Positions 33,714 through 42,380 of a stretch of DNA of 60,413 nt are shown piece after piece. The position numbers and the translations under genes were made by a program. Under the pieces are notes generated by a model. That model searched no databases and was not told the origin of the DNA. It was given only the letters and a program-made list of their open reading frames with translations. This stretch comes from Candidatus Bipolaricaulota bacterium (lineage in GTDB: Bacteria; Bipolaricaulota; Bipolaricaulia; Bipolaricaulales; Bipolaricaulaceae), in assembly GCA_938084715.1 (NCBI GenBank), contig CALKES010000011.1, positions 1 to 60,413 on the forward strand, in the 5' to 3' direction. Every line of letters begins with the position of its first letter. Within the stretch, counting starts at the first letter, position 1.

Positions 33714-34856
33714 ATGAAGCGGGCTCTCGCGATTGCTGTTGCGCTTTGTACGATCGGCTTTGCGGGCTTCTCCCAGATCGCCATCAAGGGGAGCTGGACG
33801 GCTGAGGTGTGCCTCCTGCCGACGACGACCCTCACCAGCACCCTCAACCTGACCTACACGGTGGCGGGGTTTGACATCACGAGCATCACCGGCTTCGGGG
33901 TCGGGGGGATCACGAGCCAGAGGTTCACGTTCAAGGGCGTGTTCGGGCCGTTCTCCACGTCGGGGAACGTGTGGTTCCAGCCGTCCCCTGCGGCCTACCT
34001 CGCCGCGAACGCGGTGACGAGCTTTGACTTCGGCGGGATCGCCATCGGTGCCACGGTCTACCACTGGACGCCGGGGAACTACCGGTGGGGCACCGACCCC
34101 TGCAGCGCCCAGACCCCGCCGGGAGTGGGGTACCTCCAGTACATCTTCACCGGGACGATCTCCCCGGTCACGATCCGGGTTCGGTTCGCCGACTGCTGCA
34201 CCGGGACGGCGTTCCAGGACCTGCTGATCAGCCTGAGGGGGATCGACCTCTGCTGCGGGATCAAGTACAACGCCGAGGTTAACTTCACCAAGGCCGGGTT
34301 CGAGAACCTGACCCTCACCGGGATCAACGTCCCGCTCTGCTGCGGCGTCTCGTTCGACGTCTCGATCACGTACGGCGTCACTTACAAGAGCGTGACCGTC
34401 ACCCCGAAGTTCGCCGGGATCGTCGAGGGGTGCTTCACGGTGTGGGGCGGCCCGTTGACGGGGACGACGGGCAACATTTGGGAAGGGATCCGGGTTGACG
34501 GGTACGCCATCAGGTGCACGCTCGCCGACTGCAACTACTTCGAGTACTTCCACGCCTTCCGCCCGATCCAGACCACCATCCCGAGCGCGTACCGGGACAA
34601 GCTCCTCACGGCGTGCCAAGAGTACGAGTACGTTGAGCTGGGGTTCTGCGGCGCCGGCTGCTGCGGCGGCAAGTACACCGTCACGCTCCGGATCCTGTGG
34701 GGCGGCACGACCCCTGGCCTGTTCGGGATCACCCGGTTCGTCGGATCGGCGAAGGTCCCGGTCATGTCCAACTTCACCCTCAACCTCGACTTCGTGATGC
34801 CGGTCTCGGCCTGCGCCACGGCTAACTTCTGCTTCGGCTGGACGTTCTCGTTCTAG
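33714..34856 (+). CDS. Cysteine-rich outer-membrane beta-barrel-like protein
   Basis: 380 residues behind AAGGAGG. Signal peptide of about 20 residues (GFAGFSQ). The mature protein has alternating polar/hydrophobic strands, many Thr/Gly/aromatic residues, and ends in Phe (FGWTFSF), the usual barrel signal. It has 17 Cys, several paired: ADCCTG, LCCGIK, LCCGVS, FCGAGCCGG. Charged residues are few. The consensus promoter, strong ribosome binding site and long terminator suggest an abundant envelope protein, perhaps a disulfide-stabilised porin. I know no named family; similar Cys-rich barrels would be expected in relatives. Confidence 0.75.
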   Translation: MKRALAIAVALCTIGFAGFSQIAIKGSWTAEVCLLPTTTLTSTLNLTYTVAGFDITSITGFGVGGITSQRFTFKGVFGPFSTSGNVWFQPSPAAYLAANAVTSFDFGGIAIGATVYHWTPGNYRWGTDPCSAQTPPGVGYLQYIFTGTISPVTIRVRFADCCTGTAFQDLLISLRGIDLCCGIKYNAEVNFTKAGFENLTLTGINVPLCCGVSFDVSITYGVTYKSVTVTPKFAGIVEGCFTVWGGPLTGTTGNIWEGIRVDGYAIRCTLADCNYFEYFHAFRPIQTTIPSAYRDKLLTACQEYEYVELGFCGAGCCGGKYTVTLRILWGGTTPGLFGITRFVGSAKVPVMSNFTLNLDFVMPVSACATANFCFGWTFSF

Positions 34857-34876
34857 TCGAACTCTCAGGTCGTTCC

Positions 34877-34908
34877 GACGGGCCCCGGAACCCCGGGGCC
34901 CGTCTTTT
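34877..34908 (+). terminator. Strong rho-independent terminator of the Cys-rich protein gene
   Basis: A 12-bp perfect stem (GACGGGCCCCGG and complement), loop AACC, then TTTT, 20 nt after the stop codon. Confidence 0.9.
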
Positions 34909-34910
34909 CC

Positions 34911-34967
34911 CCCCCTCATCCCCACCTTCTCCCCCTGAGGGGGAGAAGGGTCTAGCGGATGAGGGGG
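34911..34967. repeat. Nested palindromic repeat flanked by a 13-nt direct repeat
   Basis: Outer arms CCCCCTCATCC (34911-34921) and GGATGAGGGGG (34957-34967) enclose inner arms CCTTCTCCCCC (34925-34935) and GGGGGAGAAGG (34939-34949) with a TGA loop. GGGGCCCGTCTTT occurs on both sides (34895-34907, inside the terminator, and 34964-34976). Confidence 0.75.
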
Positions 34968-35020
34968 CCCGTCTTTCCCGCGGGTGTACCCTGGGCCCAG
35001 CCCCGGCGGAGCACCGACCC

Positions 35021-35359
35021 GTGAGGCGCTCCCCGAGGGGACGGCCGGACCCACACGGCGATGGGAAGGCCGACGATTCGGACACGCTCTTCGCGGCCCG
35101 GTTCACCAAAGGAAATGGAGGTCCGGCCCGACAAGCCGGCCTCGATCCCCGGCTTCTGGACGTTCTGGCCCGCTGCGTGGCCCAAGCGTACCCCCGCGAG
35201 TTCGTCCCCAAGCTCTCGGACGACACGCTCGAGAGGGAGTACCAGGACGCCTTCGGAAAGCCGTTCTCCCCCGCCGACTGCCTGGGGATCGCCCTCCGGG
35301 TCCTCGGGAACGCCGGCCACGGGGACGCCCCGGGGGAGCTCCTCGCTGGGAGGGGGTGA
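35021..35359 (+). CDS. Small hypothetical protein, doubtful
   Basis: 112 residues with a GTG start. The first 40 residues are low-complexity, but about residues 42-105 look like real protein (DPRLLDVLARCVAQAYPREF, LSDDTLEREYQDAFGKPFSP). No family recognised and no good ribosome binding site. It could be the remnant of a longer gene. The following 230 nt to the subtilase stop codon show nothing I can support. Confidence 0.4.
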   Translation: MRRSPRGRPDPHGDGKADDSDTLFAARFTKGNGGPARQAGLDPRLLDVLARCVAQAYPREFVPKLSDDTLEREYQDAFGKPFSPADCLGIALRVLGNAGHGDAPGELLAGRG

Positions 35360-35589
35360 TCGTCGGCCTCGGGAGGGAGGGGACGGCGGGGTTTGGGTTC
35401 GCCGTTCCCGCGCCGACCACCGACACCGCGCAGCCCGCGGCCGCCGGCCGTCGTCCTCCCACCGTTCGTCCAGTTCCGGACGACCCGACCAGGTCCAGGA
35501 GGGGAGACAGGCTCCCCCGACCTCGCCGTGGTCCGGCTCGATGCCTCGCTCAGTCGTGACCCGCGGTCGAGAACTTCGGGGCCGCCTCC

Positions 35590-38500
35590 CTATGGCCCGC
35601 TGCCCTCCAAGGCCCCAATCGTCGTGGTCACGAAGTGGACCGACAGGGTTCCCTGGGCGATCCGGAAGTCGTGGACCGGAAGCACGGCCCCCATCGCCTC
35701 CTCGGGCTTGAGGAACAGCATCGGGTTGTAGGGCGGGGAGACCTTCTTGGAGCGGAGGAAGGCCATCGCCCGGGCGTCGGCCGCGGTCCGGGGCAGGGGA
35801 TCGCCGTCCCCATCGAGGTCGATGTACAGCTTGAGCTCGAGAATCCACCCGCCGTCGCTCAGCCCAAACTGGAGGTCCACCCATCCCGACTGAACCGTCC
35901 CCTCCCAGAGGAGGTTCCGGTTGTTGTTGGAGAGGACCGGGGCGGGCCCGGAGCTCGGCACCACCTCCACCGCCCGGAACTGACCGACGGTCCCAAGCTC
36001 GATTCGGAACGGCCGGGGCGCGGTCCAGGTGGCGCTGCCGGCGACCGTGACGTGCCACCGGTACTGGGGGTCGCCCCACACGTAGATCCCCGGGCGGTCG
36101 ATCGTCGGCATCCCGGGAAGGGTCGCCGGCGGGGGAGGCGGCGTCCCCACGGTGATCGTCCGGGTCGTCGTCCCCGTCGCGCCGACGTTGTCGGTCACGG
36201 TGAGGGTCACGGTGTAGACCCCGGCCGCGGCGTAGCTCTTCGTCACGCTCGGCGTGGCCACACTGGCGGTCGTCCCGTCCCCGAAGTTCCAGCTGTAGCT
36301 TGTAATCGTCCCATCGGGGTCGGAGGACCCGGCCGCGTTGAACGTGACGTTCTGCCCTGGATCGGGGTTCGCCGGACTGAACGTGAAGCTGGCCGTGGGC
36401 GGCTGGTTCGGCGTGCCCACGACCACGGTGCGCGTCGTGGTGGCCGTGGCCCCCCGGTTGTCGGTCACGGTGAGGGTCACGGTGTAGGTCCCGGGGGCGC
36501 TGTACCGCTTCTGGATCTGGGACCCGGTCCCGGTCGCCCCGTCCCCGAAGTTCCAGCTCCAGGCGACGACCACCCCGTCGGGGTCGCTTGAGCCCCGCCC
36601 GTCGAAGGTGATCCACTGGTTGGGGAGCGGGTTCGTCGGGGAGAAGGTGAAACTGGCCGTCGGCGGCTGGTTCGTCGGAAGGACGATCGTGAACGGGGCA
36701 CTGGCCTCGGCCCACGACCCAGAGGGGACGTTCGAGCCGAGCCACGCCCGGACCTGGGACAGGAAGGCGGCCCCGTTCGTGGCGAGAATCGGGTACCCCG
36801 CGGGGTAGCTCGTGGGGAAGTAGGGTACCGCCCGGTCCGCGGCGAAGGCGACGATCTGCTCGCTTCCCGCGGGCTCGGAGGCGATGTAGGCGTACGTTGT
36901 GGACCGCGGGAAGACGGTCGTCCCGGCCGGGACCTGGGGGTTTGTGTCCCGCCAGTTGGGGAAGACGAGGACCGCCCGCCCGGCGGCGTCGAGCTCCACG
37001 AGGTACACGTAGCTTGGCCGAGACAGGGTCACCGTGATCCGCACCGGCTCGCCCACGGTGTAGACGGACTTGTCGGTGGCCACGGCCAAGCCGAGCGGCG
37101 CCACGGCGCCGATCACCTGCACCTGGCGGGTGTTGTTCGCCTCGTTGCTCTCGGGCACTTGGTTGAACACGTCGGCCGTCGCCGTGAACGTCTCCGGCGA
37201 GGTCGACAGGGGCAGGGTGAACGTCCGGGTCACCGACGCCCCGGCCCCAAGGGAGCTCACGCTCCCATCCTGGGATGGGCCGACCCCCTGGAGCCGGACC
37301 ACGAACGCCCCGGCCGCGGCCGTCCCCTGGTTCCGGACCGTCACCTGGAACGTCACCGTCGAACCGATCGTCGGGTTTGTTGGGCTGTGCGTGATGTTTG
37401 TCACGACGAGGTCGGGCCGGGCAGCCGGCGCGGTGAGGGTGAGCTGGGCGGTGTTGTTCCCCTCGTCACTTTCGGCGACCTGCCCCAGGGCGTCGGCGGT
37501 GGCGGTGAAGGTTTGCGGGCTGGCGGAGGTGGTGAGGGCGATCGTCCGGGTGGCCGTGGCACCAGGGGCAAGGGAGCTCACCGAGGCGTCCTGAGACGCT
37601 CCGGCCCGGGAGACGCGGATCACAAACGCCCCGGCAGGGGCGGTCCCCTGGTTCCGGACGGTCACGGTGAAGGTTACAGTGTCCCCCACATTGGGGCTGG
37701 GGGGGCTCGCGGTGAAGGAGTCGACCACGAGGTCGGGCTGGAGGACGACGCCGGTCACGGTCACCTGAGCGGTGTTGTTCGTCTCGTTGCTCTCGGGCAC
37801 TTGGTTGAACACGTCGGCGGTGGCGGTGAAGGTCTCCGGACTGGTCGACAGGGGCAGGGTGAACGTCCGGGTCACCGACGCCCCGGCCCCAAGGGAGCTC
37901 ACGCTCCCATCCTGGGATGGGCCGACCCCCTGGAGCCGGACCACAAACGCCCCGGCCGCGGCCGTCCCCTGGTTCCGGACCGTCACCTGGAACGTGACGG
38001 TGGAGCCCACGGTCGGGTTCGTCGGGGAGTGGGTGATCGACTGGATCACGAGGTCGGCCTGCGCGGTCGGCTGGGGCGAGGCCTGAAGCCTTCCCGCCCC
38101 GAACGCGTACGGGTCCCCCATCGCCACGCAGAACGACAGGATCCGGCTCGTGAGGCTAGCCCGGTCGAGGCCTGGGTTCTCCGCCTTGAGGAGGGCGGCG
38201 ACCCCGGCCACGTGGGGGGCGGCGGCCGATGTGCCGGGGAACGGGTTGTAGAAGCTCACCCCGGTCGTCACGTTCGCCGGGGCGGCGAGGTCGGGCTTCT
38301 GGCGCCCGTCTCCGGTGGGCCCGCGGGAGGAGTAGGGGGCGATGGGGCCGGTGGCGTAGTTCGGCCAGTCGATCGCCCCCACGGTGAGGACCTCGGCGGC
38401 GTTCCCCGGGGCGGGGATGCTCGAGGCGGACACGACCGGGCTCACCTCTTGGAGAATCGAGAACAGGGACAGCCGCCGCGCCGCCCCGCTTGCCCTCTGG

Positions 38501-40092
38501 ATCCGCACCCGGTAGGTCCCGCTCGATGCGGCCGTGGTGGTGATCCGCTCCGTGGGCTGCTCGGTTCCGGCCTGGGTGGCCGTGGAGCTCGCCACGAGCG
38601 CCCCCGTGGGTCCGTACAGGTAGAGGTCGTAGTCGTCGGCGGTGGCCGGCCAGGAGTCCCACGTGAGGTAGAGGATGATCTGCTGGCCCGCGGTGGCGGT
38701 GAAGGTGACATCGGTGTCGTGCCAGCCGTCGGCGTTGGTATCGGTGAACGTCCCCCCGTAGTGCTTCTGGGCGGAGTTCCCCGCCGCCTGAACCCACAGG
38801 ATGCCGGCCGAGGTCGCCCTCCGGGCGATCGCGGCGATCGTCCCCGTCCCGTCGTAGAAGTTCGTGTTGAACCAGCCCAGGGAGTGGTTGATCACGTGCA
38901 CGCCCTCGGAGATGCAGTAGCTGACGGCGTTATCGAGGTCGACTTCGTTGGCGATCTTGATCAAGTAAAGCTGGGCGTCGGGGGCGACGTCGTGGACGAT
39001 CTGGGCCACGGCCGTCCCGTGGGAGATCCCGGTGGCGATCCCGGTCCCGGTGAAGTCGCGGGTGATCACGCTGGAGGGGAGGTCGCCCTGGGCCTGGGCG
39101 GTGGAGAGGCCGCCAAACCCAAGGTCAATGACCGCGATCTTCACGCCCGACCCGCGGTTCCCAACGGCGTGGAACGCCCCTGCGCCAACGAGGGCCATCC
39201 CCTCCGAGGTGACGGCCATCTCGTGGGGGGTGTAGGGGAGCCGTACGTAGACACCCGACCCCACCTGGGCGAGGAAGGTCTCCAGCTGGCTGAGTGGGAT
39301 TGTGACCTTGGACAGCCCGAGCGGGGACGGGGTGGTCTCCACGGCTACCCCGAGCGGAGCCACCCCGCCCTTCGATTCCACAACGAGGGTCACCTCCCCC
39401 CCGGCGGTGAGGGGGATCCCGAGCATCTCCGCCACCCTCGTCAGGGCATCCCGGGCCTGGGACGGAAGCCCGGCGAGGGCAGTGAGGGGACCCGTCGGAA
39501 CGACCTGCCGCACCGCCGCCAGCAGGGTCTCCAGCGCCCCGTCCACGTGGGGGTTCGACTTCGCCGTCTTGGTGATCGTGATCGCACCGATCGTCAACGG
39601 GACGCCCTTGGAGGTCGCCTGGGGGCCAACGGCCCGCCCCGCCCCGAGGTGGGTCAGGAACTGAACGGCCTGGGGGATCCGCGTCGAGCGGGCCGAGATC
39701 CCGGCGAAGGCGTCCGACCGCCAGGGGAGGACGACCCCGATCGTCCGCCCGCCGTGGGTGTGGAGCTGGAGCCCCGCCCCCAGGAGCTCGTGGGCGTAGG
39801 GGGAGAGGTCGGCGAACCGGGAGGCCACGGTCGGCGTCCAGCCGGTGAGGGCCTGGGCCACGTCGAACCGGACCGACCCGAGGCCGGCCAGGAGGTAGAC
39901 CTGGTTGTAGAGGGCCGCTTCGTTGTAGTCCTTGATCGTGGCGGAAAGCCCGGCCCCGCGCGCCTGGGACGCCACCGCGTCCCACGCCGCCCGGTCGGCG
40001 TCGAGGACGAGGACGTCGAGCTGGGCCAGCGCCCCAGCCCCCGCAAGGACCACTCCAACCAGAAGGCCAACTGCAGACACACGGATCTTCAT
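35590..40092 (-). CDS. Giant secreted subtilase with CARDB, DUF4384-like and PKD domains
   Basis: 1,500 residues. Signal peptide (1-24), a long propeptide region to about 295 (ending VRLPYTPHE), then an S8 domain with Asp323 (IAVIDLGFGG), His358 (GISHGTAVAQIV), Asn439 and Ser622 (PGTSAAAPHVAGVA), with a DYDLYL-type insert between His and Ser. Three CARDB repeats (QADLVIQSITHSPTNPTVG, QPDLVVDSFTASPPSPNVG, RPDLVVTNITHSPTNPTIG), a DUF4384-like domain (DKSVYTVGEPVRITVTL), two PKD domains (NQPPTASFTFSP, WNFGDG) and a novel tail follow. It lacks the C-terminal cassette of the other subtilase. ATG at 40092 is chosen for its signal peptide and the ribosome binding site AGGAG 10 nt upstream. Confidence 0.9.
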   Translation of the reverse strand: MKIRVSAVGLLVGVVLAGAGALAQLDVLVLDADRAAWDAVASQARGAGLSATIKDYNEAALYNQVYLLAGLGSVRFDVAQALTGWTPTVASRFADLSPYAHELLGAGLQLHTHGGRTIGVVLPWRSDAFAGISARSTRIPQAVQFLTHLGAGRAVGPQATSKGVPLTIGAITITKTAKSNPHVDGALETLLAAVRQVVPTGPLTALAGLPSQARDALTRVAEMLGIPLTAGGEVTLVVESKGGVAPLGVAVETTPSPLGLSKVTIPLSQLETFLAQVGSGVYVRLPYTPHEMAVTSEGMALVGAGAFHAVGNRGSGVKIAVIDLGFGGLSTAQAQGDLPSSVITRDFTGTGIATGISHGTAVAQIVHDVAPDAQLYLIKIANEVDLDNAVSYCISEGVHVINHSLGWFNTNFYDGTGTIAAIARRATSAGILWVQAAGNSAQKHYGGTFTDTNADGWHDTDVTFTATAGQQIILYLTWDSWPATADDYDLYLYGPTGALVASSTATQAGTEQPTERITTTAASSGTYRVRIQRASGAARRLSLFSILQEVSPVVSASSIPAPGNAAEVLTVGAIDWPNYATGPIAPYSSRGPTGDGRQKPDLAAPANVTTGVSFYNPFPGTSAAAPHVAGVAALLKAENPGLDRASLTSRILSFCVAMGDPYAFGAGRLQASPQPTAQADLVIQSITHSPTNPTVGSTVTFQVTVRNQGTAAAGAFVVRLQGVGPSQDGSVSSLGAGASVTRTFTLPLSTSPETFTATADVFNQVPESNETNNTAQVTVTGVVLQPDLVVDSFTASPPSPNVGDTVTFTVTVRNQGTAPAGAFVIRVSRAGASQDASVSSLAPGATATRTIALTTSASPQTFTATADALGQVAESDEGNNTAQLTLTAPAARPDLVVTNITHSPTNPTIGSTVTFQVTVRNQGTAAAGAFVVRLQGVGPSQDGSVSSLGAGASVTRTFTLPLSTSPETFTATADVFNQVPESNEANNTRQVQVIGAVAPLGLAVATDKSVYTVGEPVRITVTLSRPSYVYLVELDAAGRAVLVFPNWRDTNPQVPAGTTVFPRSTTYAYIASEPAGSEQIVAFAADRAVPYFPTSYPAGYPILATNGAAFLSQVRAWLGSNVPSGSWAEASAPFTIVLPTNQPPTASFTFSPTNPLPNQWITFDGRGSSDPDGVVVAWSWNFGDGATGTGSQIQKRYSAPGTYTVTLTVTDNRGATATTTRTVVVGTPNQPPTASFTFSPANPDPGQNVTFNAAGSSDPDGTITSYSWNFGDGTTASVATPSVTKSYAAAGVYTVTLTVTDNVGATGTTTRTITVGTPPPPPATLPGMPTIDRPGIYVWGDPQYRWHVTVAGSATWTAPRPFRIELGTVGQFRAVEVVPSSGPAPVLSNNNRNLLWEGTVQSGWVDLQFGLSDGGWILELKLYIDLDGDGDPLPRTAADARAMAFLRSKKVSPPYNPMLFLKPEEAMGAVLPVHDFRIAQGTLSVHFVTTTIGALEGSGP
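37140..37353. repeat. DNA repeat inside the subtilase gene (copy 2 at 37782-37995)
   Basis: About 214 nt recur 642 nt downstream with only a few differences. They code for parts of CARDB repeats 3 and 1; repeat 2, lying between, is clearly more diverged. This pattern suggests duplication of a two-repeat block or gene conversion. Confidence 0.8.
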
Positions 40093-40097
40093 TGGGA

Positions 40098-40835
40098 TCA
40101 CGCTCCTGCGGGATGCGGGGTGTAGGGCGGCCGGACGTTCCGCACCGCCGGGTCCTGGCCGAGCCTTGGGAGAAGGGGGATCGGGATGAGGAGGTCGATC
40201 AGGGAGCCGGTGGAGCTGAGGACGTACGGCTCAAGGTCCTCCCCCAGGGCCCCCGATCCCTCGGCCACGACCCGCACCCGGAGCCCGACCCGCTCCAGGC
40301 CGTAGTCCCGCGCCGCCCCGAACCAGTCGGGGTGCCCCACCAGGGCCCACAGGGTCGGGTCGAGCCGGGTCCCCTCCGGGACGCGGGGGAGCTTGAGGGG
40401 GACCTCCCTCACCGTCAGGGTGACCGTGGTCCCCGGGGCGAGGAGCCCCAGGGCCCGGGCGAGGTCGAAGAACGCCTCGGAGGGCGGGACAAGGGCGTCC
40501 CGGGCCACGACGATCAGCTCCGCCTTCTCCGCGTTCCCCCGGAGCAGGGCGCCCTCGGCGGGCGTCTCCACCCCGAGGAGGAAGAACGGGGGGTCGAGGT
40601 AGAGGTAGGCCCCGCCCGCCCGGAGGTCGGCCTCGGACAGGCCCTCGGGGAAGACGAGGGCCCCGTCCTTCACTTGGGCCACGGGGAGGCCAAGCTCCCC
40701 CGCCTTCTCGGCCAGGGCGGCCACCGCCCGGGGGGGAGGCACCACCTCTGCCCACAGGTACTGGGGGCCCTGGGCCAAGGCCCCAAAGGCCACCGCCGCG
40801 ATCCCTACGCTCCACCACAACCGTCGGCTCGACAT
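40098..40835 (-). CDS. Secreted protein resembling a free-standing subtilase propeptide
   Basis: 245 residues behind AAGGGAGGAG. Signal peptide (about 1-22, AFGALAQ). The C-terminal 60 residues (VRVVAEGSGALG ... VRNVRPPYTPHPAGA) resemble the stretch that precedes the catalytic domain in both subtilases here (VRLPYTPHE and VRPPHRPAP), and the protein stops where a catalytic domain would begin. It lies 5 nt upstream of the giant subtilase on the same strand. It could be an inhibitor or folding helper acting in trans, or the surviving N-terminal part of a duplicated protease. Confidence 0.65.
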   Translation of the reverse strand: MSSRRLWWSVGIAAVAFGALAQGPQYLWAEVVPPPRAVAALAEKAGELGLPVAQVKDGALVFPEGLSEADLRAGGAYLYLDPPFFLLGVETPAEGALLRGNAEKAELIVVARDALVPPSEAFFDLARALGLLAPGTTVTLTVREVPLKLPRVPEGTRLDPTLWALVGHPDWFGAARDYGLERVGLRVRVVAEGSGALGEDLEPYVLSSTGSLIDLLIPIPLLPRLGQDPAVRNVRPPYTPHPAGA

Positions 40836-40890
40836 CGTCTCCTCCCTTGTCACCCCACTATACACCCCGCGGGGGGGAGGGGTTCCGGGG

Positions 40891-40919
40891 TTGCCGGGGC
40901 CTCGCCCTGCCGGAACAAT
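40891..40919 (+). promoter_or_regulatory. Promoter of the ThiF-family gene
   Basis: TTGCCG (40891-40896), 17-nt spacer, AACAAT (40914-40919), then 6 nt to GTG. A complete promoter for a leaderless mRNA. Confidence 0.7.
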
Positions 40920-40925
40920 CCCCCC

Positions 40926-41930
40926 GTGGCCCTCGATCGGTTCGCCCGGCAGCGGGTCCTCCCCGAGCTTGGGGAGGGGGGCCAGCGCCGGCTCGGGGAG
41001 GCCACCGCCCTCGTCGTCGGCTGCGGGGCCCTGGGGACCCACGGGGCGGAGCTCCTCCTCCGGGCCGGGGTCGGGCGGCTCCTCCTCGTGGACCGGGACC
41101 TCGTCGAGGAGACGAACCTCCACCGGGTGGCCCTGTTCACCCCCGACGACCTGGGGAAGCCGAAGGCCCTCGCCGCGGCCGAAGCCCTCCGCCGGATCGC
41201 CCCCGACACCGAGGTCGTCCCCCGCGTCGCCCACCTCGGGCCGGAGCTCGCCCGGGAGCTCGTCGCCGACTCGGACGTCGTCCTCGACGGCCTGGATAAC
41301 CTCGAGACCCGGTACGTCGTGAACGACGCCTGCGTCGAACGGGGGATCCCGTGGGTCTACACCGCGGTCCTGGGGACGGGGGGGATGACGATGGCCATCC
41401 TCCCGGGGAAGGGGCCGTGCCTGCGCTGCCTGTTCCCCGACCCCCCGCCCCCGGGGGCGATCCCCACCTGCGCCGAGGCCGGGATCCTGGGCCCGGTCCC
41501 GGCCGCCCTCGCCGCCGTGGCCGCCGCCCAAGCGATCGCGGTTCTCGCCGGAAGCGCGGACCTCGTCCCGGGGCGGCTCCTCCTCCTCGACCTCTGGCGG
41601 GGGCGGGTGGAAGGAACAGACGTCGTCCGGGCCCCAGGCTGCCCCGCCTGCGGAAGGCGGCGGTTCGAGTTCCTCTCCCCCGGTCCGTCGGCGGCCGTCC
41701 TGTGCGGGGGGGGCGTCCAGGTCCTCCCCCGGACCCGGGGGACGGTGGACCTGGCGGACCTCCAGGGCCGGCTCGCCCCCCTGGGCCCGGCCCGGCTCGC
41801 CCAAGGGGTCCTCGTGGCCCAGATCGAGGGGGTCGAGCTCACGGTGTTCCCCGACGGCCGGGCTGTGGTGAAGGGGGTTTCCGACCCAGCCCGGGCCCAG
41901 GCCCTCTACGACCGGTACGTGGCTAGGTAG
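40926..41930 (+). CDS. ThiF/MoeB/HesA-family adenylyltransferase with extra C-terminal domain
   Basis: 334 residues. Start ALDRFARQRVLPELGEGGQR is the usual family N terminus. A Rossmann ATP site (VVGCGALGTHGAELLLRAGV), VDRDLVEETNLHR and GLDNLETRYVVND follow, and two CxxC pairs (CLRC, CPAC) bind zinc. The last about 80 residues (AVLCGGGVQVLPRTRGTVDL, ELTVFPDGRAVVKG) are an added domain also seen in some anaerobe homologues. It activates the C-terminal Gly of a ThiS/MoaD-like protein; none is seen nearby. It converges with the TPR gene with an 8-nt overlap. Confidence 0.88.
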   Translation: MALDRFARQRVLPELGEGGQRRLGEATALVVGCGALGTHGAELLLRAGVGRLLLVDRDLVEETNLHRVALFTPDDLGKPKALAAAEALRRIAPDTEVVPRVAHLGPELARELVADSDVVLDGLDNLETRYVVNDACVERGIPWVYTAVLGTGGMTMAILPGKGPCLRCLFPDPPPPGAIPTCAEAGILGPVPAALAAVAAAQAIAVLAGSADLVPGRLLLLDLWRGRVEGTDVVRAPGCPACGRRRFEFLSPGPSAAVLCGGGVQVLPRTRGTVDLADLQGRLAPLGPARLAQGVLVAQIEGVELTVFPDGRAVVKGVSDPARAQALYDRYVAR

Positions 41931-42357
41931 GCCGGCGGAGGAGCCAGAGGACGAGGACCAAGAGGCCCAGGGCGAGGAGGGGGACGAAGGCAACCCACCC
42001 CGCCCGGCGGACGGCCGCCCGCCGCTCGGGGGAGAGCTCGACCCGCCGCGGGTAGCGGAGCTCGAGCCACTGGGCCCTCTTGAGCATCTTCACCGACTGG
42101 GCGACCTTCCCCTGCCGGCGGTAGACGACCCCCAGGTTGTGGTGGGCCGAGGCGTGGTGAGGGTCCTCCTCAATTGCCCTCCGGAACGCGTACTCGGCCC
42201 TCCCCAGGTCCCCCCGCTCGAAGTAGAGGACCCCGAGGCGGAACAGGACCTGGGCCTTGGCCTCCCCATGGCGGAGGGCGTCCAGGAGGAGGGCGATCCC
42301 CTCCTCGGGCTTCCCCTCCCGGCGGAGCTCCTCGGCCCGGGCGAGGGCCCTCTCCAC
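41923..42357 (-). CDS. TPR protein with C-terminal membrane anchor
   Basis: 144 residues. Two or three tetratricopeptide repeats (VLFRLGVLYFERGDLGRAEY, AFRRAIEEDPHHASAHHNLG, VVYRRQGKVAQSVKMLKRAQ) precede a hydrophobic tail (VAFVPLLALGLLVLVLWLL) ending RRPT, so it is tail-anchored. GTG at 42357 follows GGAGGGG; an earlier start overlapping the glycosylase cannot be excluded. Partner unknown. Confidence 0.72.
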   Translation of the reverse strand: MERALARAEELRREGKPEEGIALLLDALRHGEAKAQVLFRLGVLYFERGDLGRAEYAFRRAIEEDPHHASAHHNLGVVYRRQGKVAQSVKMLKRAQWLELRYPRRVELSPERRAAVRRAGWVAFVPLLALGLLVLVLWLLRRPT

Positions 42358-42380
42358 CGCCCCCCTCCGCTCCCCCGGGC

